Positions 52,808 to 61,472 of a DNA stretch of 64,000 bases are shown here, one piece after another. The number at the start of each line of letters is the position of its first letter. Positions within the stretch are counted from its first letter, which is position 1. The position numbers and the translations under genes are program-made. Source of the stretch: Sunxiuqinia elliptica. Its GTDB lineage: Bacteria; Bacteroidota; Bacteroidia; Bacteroidales; Prolixibacteraceae. The stretch is from the NCBI RefSeq assembly GCF_900113005.1, contig NZ_FONW01000011.1, positions 62,001 to 126,000 of the forward strand, in the 5' to 3' direction. The notes under the pieces were generated by a model. That model had not been told where the DNA came from, searched no databases, and saw only the letters and a program-made list of their open reading frames with translations.

Positions 52808-53725
52808 ATGAAATTTTTAAAGATGAATGGAAAAGCACGAATTGGAGTATTATCATTACTTCTTGCCACCCTGTTCTTTTCGTGCTCTAAGTCGGATGAT
52901 GTAAAAACAATAGAAGGAAAAGGTCGCTTAAATGTAGCGATTACTGATGCGCCTTTCCCAATTGACATCGTTGACAAAACGGTGGTGACAATTGACAAAG
53001 TTGAAATCGCACAAACCACTCAAGCGAGTGAGGACGAAGCCGAAACACGCACTTTTGTCACGCTATCCGAAGAGGAGTATGAAATCAATTTGCTTGACTT
53101 AGCGAATGGTGTAACTGCGCAATTAGCTTCTGTTGATCTGGAAGCAGGTAGTTACGATCAAATCCGACTACATGTTGTAGATGCGAAAGTAATTTTGAAA
53201 GATGGGACTGAATTTGATCTCACCATTCCAAGTGGAAGCACCAGCGGCTTGAAAGTAAAAATTGAACCAGCTGTTGTAATTGAAGAAGGCACTGAGTCTT
53301 CAGTTTTACTTGACTTTGATGTTAGCAAATCCTTTGTTATGCAGGGTAACATGAACACTCCTGCCGGAATCAAAGGCTTCCATTTCAAACCAGTTGTTCG
53401 TGCAGTCTTTGTTGGCTTTGCCGGACAGGTTGAAGGGCATGTTACCGATGATGCAGAAGCAATTCTTGAAAATGCACACATCGAGCTTTGGAGCCTTACT
53501 GAAACACAGGAAGCTGATACCGTTGTTACTTCAGCATTCTCTGATGAAGCTGGTTTTTACAAAATGATTGGTTTACCAGAAGGTACTTATCACCTTTCTG
53601 CAGCGATGGAAAACTATGATACCATCTGGGTTGACAACGTTGCTGTAGAAGCAGGGCAAACAACTACTGTAGATTTGGCACTAACTCCTGTTGAAGAGGA
53701 AGCTGCTGAAACCACGGAGGAATAG
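52808..53725 (+). CDS. DUF4382 lipoprotein with carboxypeptidase-like regulatory domain
   Basis: A 305-residue lipoprotein. Signal peptide with lipobox LFFSC (Cys26). DUF4382 domain from about residue 39 (GRLNVAITDAPFPIDIVDKT, VTIDKVEI, YEINLLDLANG) to about 195, followed by a CarboxypepD_reg-like domain (QVEGHVTDDAEAILENAHIE, GLPEGTYHLSA) and an acidic Thr/Glu tail. DUF4382 proteins are surface or envelope proteins of unknown role. It lies 39 bases after the coiled-coil gene and before a strong terminator, so the two form one sigma-54-dependent operon by prediction. Confidence 0.88.
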   Translation: MKFLKMNGKARIGVLSLLLATLFFSCSKSDDVKTIEGKGRLNVAITDAPFPIDIVDKTVVTIDKVEIAQTTQASEDEAETRTFVTLSEEEYEINLLDLANGVTAQLASVDLEAGSYDQIRLHVVDAKVILKDGTEFDLTIPSGSTSGLKVKIEPAVVIEEGTESSVLLDFDVSKSFVMQGNMNTPAGIKGFHFKPVVRAVFVGFAGQVEGHVTDDAEAILENAHIELWSLTETQEADTVVTSAFSDEAGFYKMIGLPEGTYHLSAAMENYDTIWVDNVAVEAGQTTTVDLALTPVEEEAAETTEE

Positions 53726-53794
53726 CAAAAGCACTTTACCTGCAATTACATACATTGCACACACTCAAATCTTCACGTATATAAACAAAAAATT

Positions 53795-53829
53795 GCCGCT
53801 CAAACGAGGTTTGAGTGGCGTTTTTTTTA
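53795..53829 (+). terminator. rho-independent terminator after the DUF4382 gene
   Basis: An 11-bp stem GCCGCTCAAAC/GTTTGAGTGGC (one G-T pair), a 3-base loop and nine T. Confidence 0.92.
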
Positions 53830-53998
53830 TTCCCCCATTACTCAAAAGGAGCCTTCCCCGCTTGTTTTGTGTTCTAAAACGCCAGCTGAGTCCTGCCAAT
53901 AAAAATTCAGTAATCGTCGAAAAAGTCTGATGTAAAATAGGTTAAGTCGCATTTTTTTTTGCTATTATTACATATCGCCAAACCTAAAACTTAGACGA

Positions 53999-54871
53999 AT
54001 GAAAAAAAATCTTGCCGGGACACTACTAACTTTAGTGATTTTATTAACACTTACTCCACACTTACTTCAGGCAAAAGGCAAAGGAGCCAACCAATGGTTC
54101 TTGACTCCTAGAATTGGTGCCGCAACAATGATCGGAGAAGTAAACTCGAGCTTTACAACTGTCGATAGTGATTTCAAACACGGTTTTGGACTCAACGCCG
54201 ACTTGGCTTTATCCAGAACATTTGGCAGCCATTTTGAAGTTGGGCTGGGTGTTGAATTTTATAAGCTTTCCAGTTCCGATGATTCGCTCTTCATTGAAGA
54301 TCTTCGAGCAGTTGCCAGGGGGAACCTGCCACCCAGTTTTAGCAATGTAGATCGATGGCCCCAACCAATTGAATACCAAACAAGCAATTTGGTTCCCAAC
54401 CTGTTTTTTAGGTATTATTTTAAAAGATTTGCTTCCAGAGCTCGCGATGCTCAAAAATTTCAGCCTTATCTGGAGCTCAATGTTGGCTTTAACTTCCACT
54501 CACCTGAATTAAATTATATCGATACAACAGGAATTCTTATTGAAGACGGTGAAATATCCAACCTGCCGTCAGTATGGTATCTCGAACAACATAAAAATAA
54601 AATCCCGTACAGTTCAACTGAACAGGCCTTGCAGTTTGGCTTTGGACTTGGTACCCGCTTCACCCTAAACCAAGGATTAACCTTCAACCTTGCAGCTAGT
54701 GTTTCCGGAACAAAATCGGAGTATATAGATGCACTTCCTAATTTGTTAGAGGATGAAGTTACCTCAACCTTGGTTGCAAAAGTCGTATTTGGTGTTTCCA
54801 TTCCAATCGGTTCTGGATCCGGATCCAAACGCTCCTCCGGAGGAGAACATCTTCCGTGGGCACCAAACTAA
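53999..54871 (+). CDS. exported outer-membrane beta-barrel-like protein
   Basis: A 290-residue protein with a signal peptide (residues 1-25, ending LLQAKG). The mature part looks like an outer-membrane barrel or OmpA-like domain: NQWFLTPRIGAATMIGEVNS, FGLNADLALSRTFG, FEVGLGVEFYKL, FQPYLELNVGFNF, LQFGFGLGTRFTLNQGLTF, ending VFGVSIPIG followed by a Ser/Gly-rich stretch GSGSGSKRSSGGEHLPWAPN that goes beyond a usual barrel end. No named family is recognised. It is monocistronic, in front of a terminator and an ECF sigma operon. No UAS palindrome or sigma-54 box is seen in the 273-base gap upstream. Confidence 0.75.
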   Translation: MKKNLAGTLLTLVILLTLTPHLLQAKGKGANQWFLTPRIGAATMIGEVNSSFTTVDSDFKHGFGLNADLALSRTFGSHFEVGLGVEFYKLSSSDDSLFIEDLRAVARGNLPPSFSNVDRWPQPIEYQTSNLVPNLFFRYYFKRFASRARDAQKFQPYLELNVGFNFHSPELNYIDTTGILIEDGEISNLPSVWYLEQHKNKIPYSSTEQALQFGFGLGTRFTLNQGLTFNLAASVSGTKSEYIDALPNLLEDEVTSTLVAKVVFGVSIPIGSGSGSKRSSGGEHLPWAPN

Positions 54872-54893
54872 TCGGTATCCAAAAAATAGGTAT

Positions 54894-54923
54894 AGCCCGG
54901 ATCAATCGTCCGGGCTTTTTTTA
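54894..54923 (+). terminator. rho-independent terminator after the barrel gene
   Basis: An 8-bp stem AGCCCGGA/TCCGGGCT with a 7-base loop, followed by T7. Confidence 0.92.
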
Positions 54924-55012
54924 TTCCTTCGATCAAAATTCTCAAACTGATGTAATGAAATTAAGTTTGCATCGTCTTAAATTTGAATACAAACAAGGAA
55001 GAAAACAAGAGC

Positions 55013-55555
55013 ATGTTAGCCAAAGAGTTTAAGACAATAGTGCTTCCGTTGAGTAATAAGCTTTTACGTTTTGCTTTGCAGTTCACCAAAAACGAAGAAG
55101 AAGCCCGCGATACCATTCAGGATGTATTTCTGAAACTGTGGCAAAAGCGCAATACGCTGGAAGGTATTGAGAATATTGAGGCCTTTGCCATGCGCATGAC
55201 ACGCAACAGATGCCTTGACTTGTACCGCGGAAAACACACTTATTCGCTGGAAGACCAGACAGACAGTTGGCAACAGAAAAGAAAAGGTGATTTGAATGAA
55301 GAGTTGGAGCTATCAGAAACAGCAACGATCATCAAACGCCTCATTGGAGAGCTACCAGACCTGCAGCGACAGGTGATGCAAATGCGGGATATTGATCAGC
55401 TCAGCTACGATGAAATAGCTGAAAATACCGGACTCAATATCAATGCAATTCGGGTTAACTTATCCCGTGCAAGAAAAAAGATTCGAACTGAACTATTAAA
55501 TTATCAGGATTATGGAACAGCAAAGAATAAAACAAATACTGCACAGCTATTTTGA
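55013..55555 (+). CDS. ECF-type RNA polymerase sigma factor
   Basis: A 180-residue extracytoplasmic-function sigma factor. I start at ATG 55013 (MLAKEFK); the frame is open to a TTG at 54983. Region 2 has LLRFALQFTKNEEEARDTIQDVFLKLWQKR with the core-binding and -10 contact helix, and region 4 has LPDLQRQVMQMRDIDQLSYDEIAENTGLNINAIRVNLSRARKKI, the -35-binding HTH. It overlaps the next gene by 44 bases. A TAAGTTTG box (54962-54969) lies upstream. The next two genes (anti-sigma-like and DUF4252) form its usual partners in Bacteroidota. Confidence 0.93.
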   Translation: MLAKEFKTIVLPLSNKLLRFALQFTKNEEEARDTIQDVFLKLWQKRNTLEGIENIEAFAMRMTRNRCLDLYRGKHTYSLEDQTDSWQQKRKGDLNEELELSETATIIKRLIGELPDLQRQVMQMRDIDQLSYDEIAENTGLNINAIRVNLSRARKKIRTELLNYQDYGTAKNKTNTAQLF

Positions 55556-56060
55556 GGGGGAAACGACGGAGCAGGAAGAGCAGTTATTGATCGAATACTT
55601 TAGGTCTGATCAAATAGATCCTGAACTCATTCAATACAAAGCATTTTTTGCGGGCTTCCAGGAACTAACCAATAGCAAGCGTGATCTCCATCTCGAGGAA
55701 AGCATCATGGACCATATTTTGGAGCAAGAGCATCGTGAGAAAACACACTACCGCTGGTTATGGCAATCGGTTAGTGGTATCGCTGCTGCTCTACTCATTG
55801 GCCTCTTGGCTGTCAACTATTATGGCAATTCGCGCCAGTGGCAAGATACCTATAGTAATCCTGACCAAGCTTATGTCGAGGCTTCACGAACCTTGCAATA
55901 CGTAGCTGGATACTATCAAAAAGGAATTGGCAATCTAAAACCTGTCAAGAAGTTAAATGAAGCGGTTACTCCTTTAAATAAAAGTATTACAACCTTGGAA
56001 AAGGGATTTAAACAAGTGGAGCAACTCGAAAAAGTAAAAGAGAAAATTAAACAAGAATAG
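55512..56060 (+). CDS. probable membrane anti-sigma factor
   Basis: A 182-residue protein with a cytoplasmic N-terminus (MEQQRIKQILHSYFEGETTEQEEQ), one membrane helix at about residues 83-103 (LWQSVSGIAAALLIGLLAV), and a helical C-terminal part outside. The start lies 44 bases inside the sigma gene in a different frame, so translation is coupled. The EGETTEQEE phrase resembles anti-sigma zinc-finger-like regions but there is no Cys/His zinc motif. It likely holds the sigma factor until a signal is received; this is inference from gene order and topology. Confidence 0.8.
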   Translation: MEQQRIKQILHSYFEGETTEQEEQLLIEYFRSDQIDPELIQYKAFFAGFQELTNSKRDLHLEESIMDHILEQEHREKTHYRWLWQSVSGIAAALLIGLLAVNYYGNSRQWQDTYSNPDQAYVEASRTLQYVAGYYQKGIGNLKPVKKLNEAVTPLNKSITTLEKGFKQVEQLEKVKEKIKQE

Positions 56061-56147
56061 AGTCACGATCAACCAGATCTAAAAACACATTACTGCGCAG
56101 GTAATTATAGATTTCAAAAATTATAAAAAACGAAAAAATACAATATC

Positions 56148-56648
56148 ATGAAAAAGCTATTAATCTTTATTATTTGCCTGATTCCTTTATTAGGAATGGC
56201 ACAAAAAAGCCCGGTCGATAAGCTGTTTGACAAGTATGCCAATAAAAAAGGATTAACGACTGTCAATATCAGCGGAGCACTTCTTGGGTTAGCCAGCCAG
56301 ATCGATAACCAATCTGCTGAAGCCAAAATGCTTTCTGATTTAGATGGTGTCAGAATCCTGGCTGTTGACGATGATGATCTAAATCGTGAAGTCGATTTTT
56401 ACAAAGAACTGGAAAACGATGGGTTCTTCAAAAATCATGATTATGAAGTGTTGATGGAAGTAACCGAAGAAAACGAAGTCGTGCGCTTCTTCGCCCGCAG
56501 TGCCGGCAATGGCAAATTTTCTGAATTATTACTTGTTGTAGGAGGAGACGATAATGCGCTAATTAGTATTCGAGGGCTCATTGATCCGGAAAACATTGGC
56601 AAGATCACCGGAGCGCTGGATTTGGATGTTATGCCAAAGGAAAAGTAA
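56148..56648 (+). CDS. exported DUF4252 protein
   Basis: A 166-residue exported protein with a signal peptide ending GMAQK. The body matches DUF4252: YANKKGLTTVNISGALLGL, SDLDGVRILAVDDDDLNR and MEVTEENEVVRFFARSAGNG. Members are almost always encoded beside an ECF sigma and its anti-sigma, and their function is unknown. It lies 87 bases after the anti-sigma-like gene. The convergent HU gene and a perfect palindromic terminator follow. Confidence 0.88.
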   Translation: MKKLLIFIICLIPLLGMAQKSPVDKLFDKYANKKGLTTVNISGALLGLASQIDNQSAEAKMLSDLDGVRILAVDDDDLNREVDFYKELENDGFFKNHDYEVLMEVTEENEVVRFFARSAGNGKFSELLLVVGGDDNALISIRGLIDPENIGKITGALDLDVMPKEK

Positions 56649-56672
56649 TTACCTAAAGTTAGGTGCAAGAAA

Positions 56673-56710
56673 AAGGGAGATTTCAGCTGAAATCTCCCTT
56701 ATATTTTTTC
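56673..56710. terminator. bidirectional terminator, perfect palindrome
   Basis: A perfect 14-bp inverted repeat AAGGGAGATTTCAG/CTGAAATCTCCCTT without a spacer, followed by a T-rich run on the right and flanked by A-rich sequence on the left. It lies between the convergent DUF4252 and HU genes. Confidence 0.9.
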
Positions 56711-56721
56711 CATCATGATGA

Positions 56722-56991
56722 TTAAACAGCATCACTTAATTCAGCTCCTGGCTTGAATTTTACAACTTTCTTTTCAGGAATTTCGATTGGTGCACCTGAT
56801 TGAGGGTTTCTTCCTGTTCTTGCGCTACGAGTAGCTACAGCAAAAGAACCAAATCCGATTAAGGCAACACGGTCACCATTCTTTAAGGCGTCAGTTGTAG
56901 ATTCTACAAAAGCATCCAATGCTTTTTTTGCATCAGCTTTAGTTAGACCAGCTTTGTCAGCAATTGCGTCAATTAATTGAGCTTTGTTCAT
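56722..56991 (-). CDS. hup: HU family DNA-binding protein
   Basis: An 89-residue HU/IHF-family nucleoid protein. It begins MNKAQLIDAIADKAGLTKAD, has GDRVALIGFGSFAVATRSAR and TGRNPQSGAPIEIPEKKVVKF, which holds the DNA-bending arm with the conserved Pro in RNPQSG. It is a basic, dimeric chromosomal protein. The family assignment is unambiguous; HU against IHF cannot be settled by sequence alone. A near-consensus -7 box (TACCTTCG, minus strand, 57061-57068) lies upstream. Confidence 0.96.
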   Translation of the reverse strand: MNKAQLIDAIADKAGLTKADAKKALDAFVESTTDALKNGDRVALIGFGSFAVATRSARTGRNPQSGAPIEIPEKKVVKFKPGAELSDAV

Positions 56992-57226
56992 AAGAAAACT
57001 TGTTTAGGGTTAAAAAAATAAACTGATTAAAATTACTTTATCATTAATAACTTTCTTATACGAAGGTAAAAAAAAAGAATTTAAACTTTCTGGAACCTCA
57101 GTAAAATCAATACTTTCGAAAGCTTAAATTTTACGCTTTATAAAATTCTAAAATATGATTCAAATATGCAACACTTTATCCAACTTTTTTTTTTTAGGTT
57201 TTTGATGTTTTTTTTCACCTAATATT

Positions 57227-57256
57227 TTTGTGTTTTAAAAAAATCCTCTACTTTTG
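57227..57256 (+). promoter_or_regulatory. Bacteroidota-type promoter of tRNA-Ser
   Basis: -33 TTTG (57227-57230), 18 bases, -7 TACTTTTG (57249-57256); the transcript would start a few bases before the tRNA at 57269. Confidence 0.75.
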
Positions 57257-57268
57257 CCGCCACATCAC

Positions 57269-57356
<88 letters not shown>

Positions 57357-57360
57357 GATA

Positions 57361-57398
57361 AAAAAGGAGTTGTAAACCAAGTGTTTGCAACTCTTTTT
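57361..57398 (+). terminator. rho-independent terminator after tRNA-Ser
   Basis: An 11-bp stem GAGTTGTAAAC/GTTTGCAACTC (one G-T pair, 57367-57393) with a 5-base loop and TTTTT after it. Confidence 0.88.
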
Positions 57399-57867
57399 CG
57401 TTTTAAAGCAAATTCCCAAACGCCCCAAACACCACGTAACTAACTACAAGTCAAAAGAAATAAAACAACAACACTTTCCATCTAATTACACTCAGTATAC
57501 TCTTTAGGATACTTTCTCACTCGAGAATGCCATTAGCGATCATCCTCCAACTTCATCTCAGGGTTATCTATTTCCTTTTTATAGCACCTTCTATTTTTCA
57601 AAAGAAAAAACCTGGTTCATTGGGTTTTATTCTTAGTACTTCCCCCCTGTCTATTCTATAAAAATCAACTTTCAGCACACAAAAATACGATTCCAGATTC
57701 TTATTTCTCCCAAAAAAACAGGAGAAAAACTTAAAGTCGTCCCCTTTTTGTGGGAAGAAACACCTCTTGAAATACCCATTTTTAGCGATTGTCCTCCTTC
57801 CTGCAACACACTTACTTTGTGTTCCACAACATACAATCTCAAATATCAATCTTAAATCCTATCAAAA
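57399..57867. other. intergenic region before the siderophore receptor
   Basis: 469 bases without a convincing gene. A short direct repeat is present: TTAGCGATCATCCTCC (57533-57548) and TTAGCGATTGTCCTCC (57782-57797), 14 of 16 bases identical and 249 bases apart, with some similarity to the left of each copy. No good TAnnTTTG promoter box is seen; TTACTTTG at about 57812 is a poor match. An iron-responsive operator would be expected but I could not identify a Fur box. Confidence 0.45.
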
Positions 57868-60249
57868 ATGTATAAAAGATTAACGGCTATTTCATATTTC
57901 ATTCTCGCTGCTTTTTCCATGGCTTCAGGGCACTCTATAAAAGGTATTGTTTATGATGAAAATGACAATCCGCTCCCTTATGCAAGTGTTATTATTGAAC
58001 ACACCAAACAAGGAACCATTACCAATCAGTCAGGATTTTTCCAGTTTCCGAAAGTCGATGATGGACTCAAAACGGTAACTGTAAGCTTTATTGGTTATAA
58101 AAAAGCAAGCCAGCAGGTTCAGGTAAATTCCGGCGCATCGCAAACAATTGACTTTCATTTACAGGTTGACCCCAATTCAATTAATGAAGTAGAGGTATTT
58201 GGCAGCCGCTACAAACAACCCGAAAAGATTGCAACAATTACGCGTATGCCCTTACGTCCAAGTGAGCAAATTCAAAGTATTTCCGTTATTTCGGAGAAGA
58301 TGATTGCTCAGCAAGGCGTTCAAACCATTACCGAGGCAGTGCAGAATATTCCGGGTGTAACCCTTTTTGGATCCTACGGAGGAGTGCGCGAAAGTATGAG
58401 TATTCGTGGCTACCGGGGAGTACCGGTCCTCAAAAATGGCGTTCGTATCGATTCGGATTTCCGCACAGGCTCAGCACTATCCGAAATGCAGGGTGTAGAA
58501 AGTGTTCAGGTGATTAAAGGTTCCGCAGCAATAACTCAAGGATTGGGTAACGATTTAGGAAGCCCCGGGGGTATTATCAACGTTGTAACAAAAACTCCAA
58601 AGTTTGAAAACTCCGGAGAAGCTTCCCTCCGACTGGGTAGCTGGGGCTATGTGCGTCCGGCTTTCGATGTACAGGGAATTTTGAATGAGCAAAAGACAGT
58701 GGCCTTCAGGCTCAACGGAGTCTTCCAACGTGCTGACAATTACCGTCCTGTAATAAATAGCAACCGCGTTTACATCAACCCATCAATGGAATTCAGGCCC
58801 AACGACAAAACCAAGATCACCGTTGAACTGGACTATTTGAATGACAACCGGACGCCACATACCAGCACGGTAAATTTGGCGCCAAATGATACCGAAAACT
58901 TCTATGATCTGCCTTTTGACCAATTTTTGGGTTTTGATAAGGACAATGCCAACAACAAAACCTTAACCTATGCGGCAAGAGCCAATCGAATCCTAACGGA
59001 TCATTTCAGCCTGCGCGCGGCTTATTTTCACTCTTCCTACGAAGTGAATAATACGTCAAGCTCTGTTTCTACTATTGTTGATGGCGACTACTCCAAACGC
59101 GCCCGGCGTCTTTCCAGATCGCTAAGAGATGACCAAAATTCCACTTTTCAACTCGACTTTATTGGTCAAGATATCTACACGGGTGACTTCAAACACACCT
59201 TCCAGTTCGGGTTTGACTATAAAACGACCAAGCTAAGTACCACAAGCTTTGGATCGGCTTTTATCGACACAATTCATGTTACCCAACCAGTTATTAACAA
59301 CACCTTGGGCGATGTCAATCTAATGAAACAAAGCCCCGTTGAATCGGAAAGCTCCTCCTATGGTTTTCTAGCTCAAGAAGTCTTAAGCTACAAGGAATTC
59401 ATTCGAGCCATTTTAGCATTACGATACAGCTATTCGAGTGCCATCAACACAAGAAGCGTAGGACCGATTCCGGGCGACGCCTGGAATCCGATGCTTGGAT
59501 TAATGATCAGTCCCATCAAAAACATCAACCTGTTTGGCTCTTATTCAACCACTACCAGTTTACGTTCTGCTGCAAGGTTGATGGCCGATGGCGGCGAAAT
59601 TGGGCCGTCAAATACCAAGCAGTTTGAGGTAGGTTTAAAGTCAGACTGGTTGGATAATAAGCTGCGTTTCAACTTTACCTATTTTGATATTATTACCGAA
59701 AACCTTTCGAACACCGAATACATTGAAGGCACCAACCAACCCACTGGTTATTACTTTAAAGCCGGTGATTTAAAACGTAATGGGATTGAAACAGAGCTAA
59801 GTGGACGGTTAACTGATGACCTTCAGGTAATTCTAGGGTATGCCTACCTGGATGCCCGCTATGAAAACAGTCCATCCTATGTTGATGGGTCAGCTCCCAT
59901 GAATGCGCCAGAGCACACAGCCAATGGCTGGGTTTATTACTCCTTCAACAAAAGTGCCTTAAAAGGCCTGTCATTGGGCCTAGGAGCCTATTATGTTGGA
60001 GAGAAACCTTCCAATGAATATTTGATCAAACCAGACGGACATGGTACGCCGGTAGGAACCAAGCCATTTAATATGCCGGCCTACACTACCGTAAATGCAC
60101 AAGTGGCTTATGCTACAGGAGACTTTACAATCCGCGCTTTTCTCAATAATCTCTTCGATCAAGTAGGATACAATGCTTATTTCCGGGGTGGTTACATCAA
60201 CCAAATTGATCCTCGAAATTTTGCAGTAACGCTATCCTACCAGTTCTAA
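57868..60249 (+). CDS. TonB-dependent siderophore-type receptor
   Basis: A 793-residue outer-membrane receptor. Signal peptide (residues 1-21), a CarboxypepD_reg-like domain (IKGIVYDENDNPLPYASVII to about 105), a plug domain with EAVQNIPGVTLFGSYGG and SIRGYRGVPVLKNGVRI, then a barrel ending FAVTLSYQF with the terminal Phe. The plug and the barrel phrases (NLFGSYSTTTSLRSAARL, FEVGLKSDWLDNKLRFNFTYFDIITEN) match the TonB-siderophore class. It is followed by a PepSY-TM gene, a usual partner in iron uptake. The neighbouring siderophore biosynthesis genes are not in the window, so the organism may use foreign siderophores. Confidence 0.93.
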   Translation: MYKRLTAISYFILAAFSMASGHSIKGIVYDENDNPLPYASVIIEHTKQGTITNQSGFFQFPKVDDGLKTVTVSFIGYKKASQQVQVNSGASQTIDFHLQVDPNSINEVEVFGSRYKQPEKIATITRMPLRPSEQIQSISVISEKMIAQQGVQTITEAVQNIPGVTLFGSYGGVRESMSIRGYRGVPVLKNGVRIDSDFRTGSALSEMQGVESVQVIKGSAAITQGLGNDLGSPGGIINVVTKTPKFENSGEASLRLGSWGYVRPAFDVQGILNEQKTVAFRLNGVFQRADNYRPVINSNRVYINPSMEFRPNDKTKITVELDYLNDNRTPHTSTVNLAPNDTENFYDLPFDQFLGFDKDNANNKTLTYAARANRILTDHFSLRAAYFHSSYEVNNTSSSVSTIVDGDYSKRARRLSRSLRDDQNSTFQLDFIGQDIYTGDFKHTFQFGFDYKTTKLSTTSFGSAFIDTIHVTQPVINNTLGDVNLMKQSPVESESSSYGFLAQEVLSYKEFIRAILALRYSYSSAINTRSVGPIPGDAWNPMLGLMISPIKNINLFGSYSTTTSLRSAARLMADGGEIGPSNTKQFEVGLKSDWLDNKLRFNFTYFDIITENLSNTEYIEGTNQPTGYYFKAGDLKRNGIETELSGRLTDDLQVILGYAYLDARYENSPSYVDGSAPMNAPEHTANGWVYYSFNKSALKGLSLGLGAYYVGEKPSNEYLIKPDGHGTPVGTKPFNMPAYTTVNAQVAYATGDFTIRAFLNNLFDQVGYNAYFRGGYINQIDPRNFAVTLSYQF

Positions 60250-60260
60250 TAGCAACAAGC

Positions 60261-60291
60261 AAAGTCCCCGCCCTCCCATGGTGGGGACTTT
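60261..60291 (+). terminator. partial terminator or attenuator between receptor and PepSY gene
   Basis: A perfect 9-bp stem AAAGTCCCC/GGGGACTTT with a 13-base loop, lacking a strong T run after it. Probably lowers but does not abolish read-through into the PepSY gene. Confidence 0.6.
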
Positions 60292-60313
60292 CATTCAAAC
60301 AACAAGATCATTC

Positions 60314-61426
60314 ATGAGAAACTTTATCGAAAAAATCCATTTATGGCTGGCTCTTCCTGCGGGCTTGATTGTCACCATTGTTTGCCTGACCGGAGCAATA
60401 CTTGTTTTTGAGCAAGAACTATTGGAATGGTATTATCCTGAACGGTATTTTGTTGAAGAACAGACTATCGGCACTCCGCTTCCGCTTCACGAGCTGGTTG
60501 AGAAGGTAAACGAGCAGTTGGAAGAGAATTCAGTAGCCAGCGTGAAAATCGCCTCCGATCCTGATCGGACGTACACCGTGGGTTTACAAGAAGGATTTCG
60601 CGTGAGCGCTTTTGTCAATCCCTACACCGGAGAAATTAAAGGCTACCATTATTTTCTGGAAAGTTTCTTTTATAAAATGATGACCCTCCACCGCTGGCTC
60701 ATGGATGGAAGCCGAGAACTGGGAAAAGTAACTGTAGGAATAAGCACCATCATTTTTGTCATTCTATTAATTACCGGCATGGTTTTATGGGTTCCTGTCA
60801 ATAAAAAAAAGTGGCGCCAGCAATTCACCGTGAATATTCGTTCCGGATATAACCGATTTTGGCGAGACCTGCACATTACCGTTGGCATGTATGCTTTCTT
60901 ACTTCTGCTCACCTGATCTCTCACCGGGCTGATGTGGTCGTTTGGCTGGTACCGAAATACAGTTTTCAGCTGGTTTGGCATCGAACAACAACAAAGACAT
61001 GGCAAGAAAGGAAAATCATCGTCACCAACAGAGGAGATAAACAGCTTGCATTGGGATCAGGCTTTTCAGGAGTTGGCTCAGAAAAATCCGGGTTACCAAT
61101 ACATCCGAATTCAAGATCAAGCAGCAACAGTACTTGCCAAGGATGCTGTTCATAAGCGGGCGGCAGACAAATACACTTTTGACAAAAACAGCGGGCAAAT
61201 AAACTCCGTAAAGAAGTACCAGCAAGACCTAAGTTCCTCGAAGATCATGACTTGGGCTTATGCGCTCCATGTTGGAGATTATGGAGGCTATTGGGGTCGT
61301 GTGCTCACCTTTTTAGCATCGCTTATTGGGGCCAGCTTGCCGCTAACAGGATACTACATGTTTTATATCCGAAAGCGCAAAGCGTACAAAAGCAAACGAG
61401 CACTCGAAAAGCAACTCGATTTCTAA
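60314..61426 (+). pseudogene. PepSY-associated TM (iron-uptake) gene with an in-frame TGA
   Basis: A PepSY-TM membrane protein of about 370 residues if read through. Part one starts at ATG 60314 (MRNFIEKIHLWLALPAG), with helices around LIVTIVCLTGAILVFEQELL and IIFVILLITGMVLWVPVNKKKWR, and ends at the TGA at 60914-60916 inside ...YAFLLLLT. Part two continues in the same frame with SLTGLMWSFGWYR, matching the next helix of the family, then a PepSY domain and a last helix before the basic tail. A single base change from a Leu codon (TTA) would restore it. An upstream ATG at 60278 lies inside a hairpin. These proteins usually follow siderophore receptors and may reduce or import iron-siderophores. 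The gene is probably inactive unless the stop is a sequence error or is read through. Confidence 0.8.
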
Positions 61427-61433
61427 CGCAATA

Positions 61434-61472
61434 AAAACGGAGAGCCAATTAACTGGACCTCCGTTTTGTTTT
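61434..61472. terminator. bidirectional terminator
   Basis: Stem AAAACGGAG (61434-61442) with CTCCGTTTT (61459-61467), then GTTTTAG on the right and a T-rich tail on the minus strand. Between the PepSY gene and the convergent GH3 gene. Confidence 0.82.

Noticed and set aside
53726-53998. A further sigma-54 promoter and palindrome before the barrel gene at 53999
   Set aside because: I looked for TTCTCA-N3-TGAGAA and GG-N10-GC in this gap and found neither.
57598-57849. An 83-codon leftward frame in the region before the siderophore receptor
   Set aside because: It is rich in Phe, Cys and Lys, has no homology I can recognise, and spans part of a direct repeat; likely non-coding.
60911-60919. 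Selenocysteine at the in-frame TGA of the PepSY gene
   Set aside because: No hairpin of the bacterial SECIS type follows the TGA, and the aligned position in the family is a hydrophobic residue of a membrane helix, not a redox Cys.
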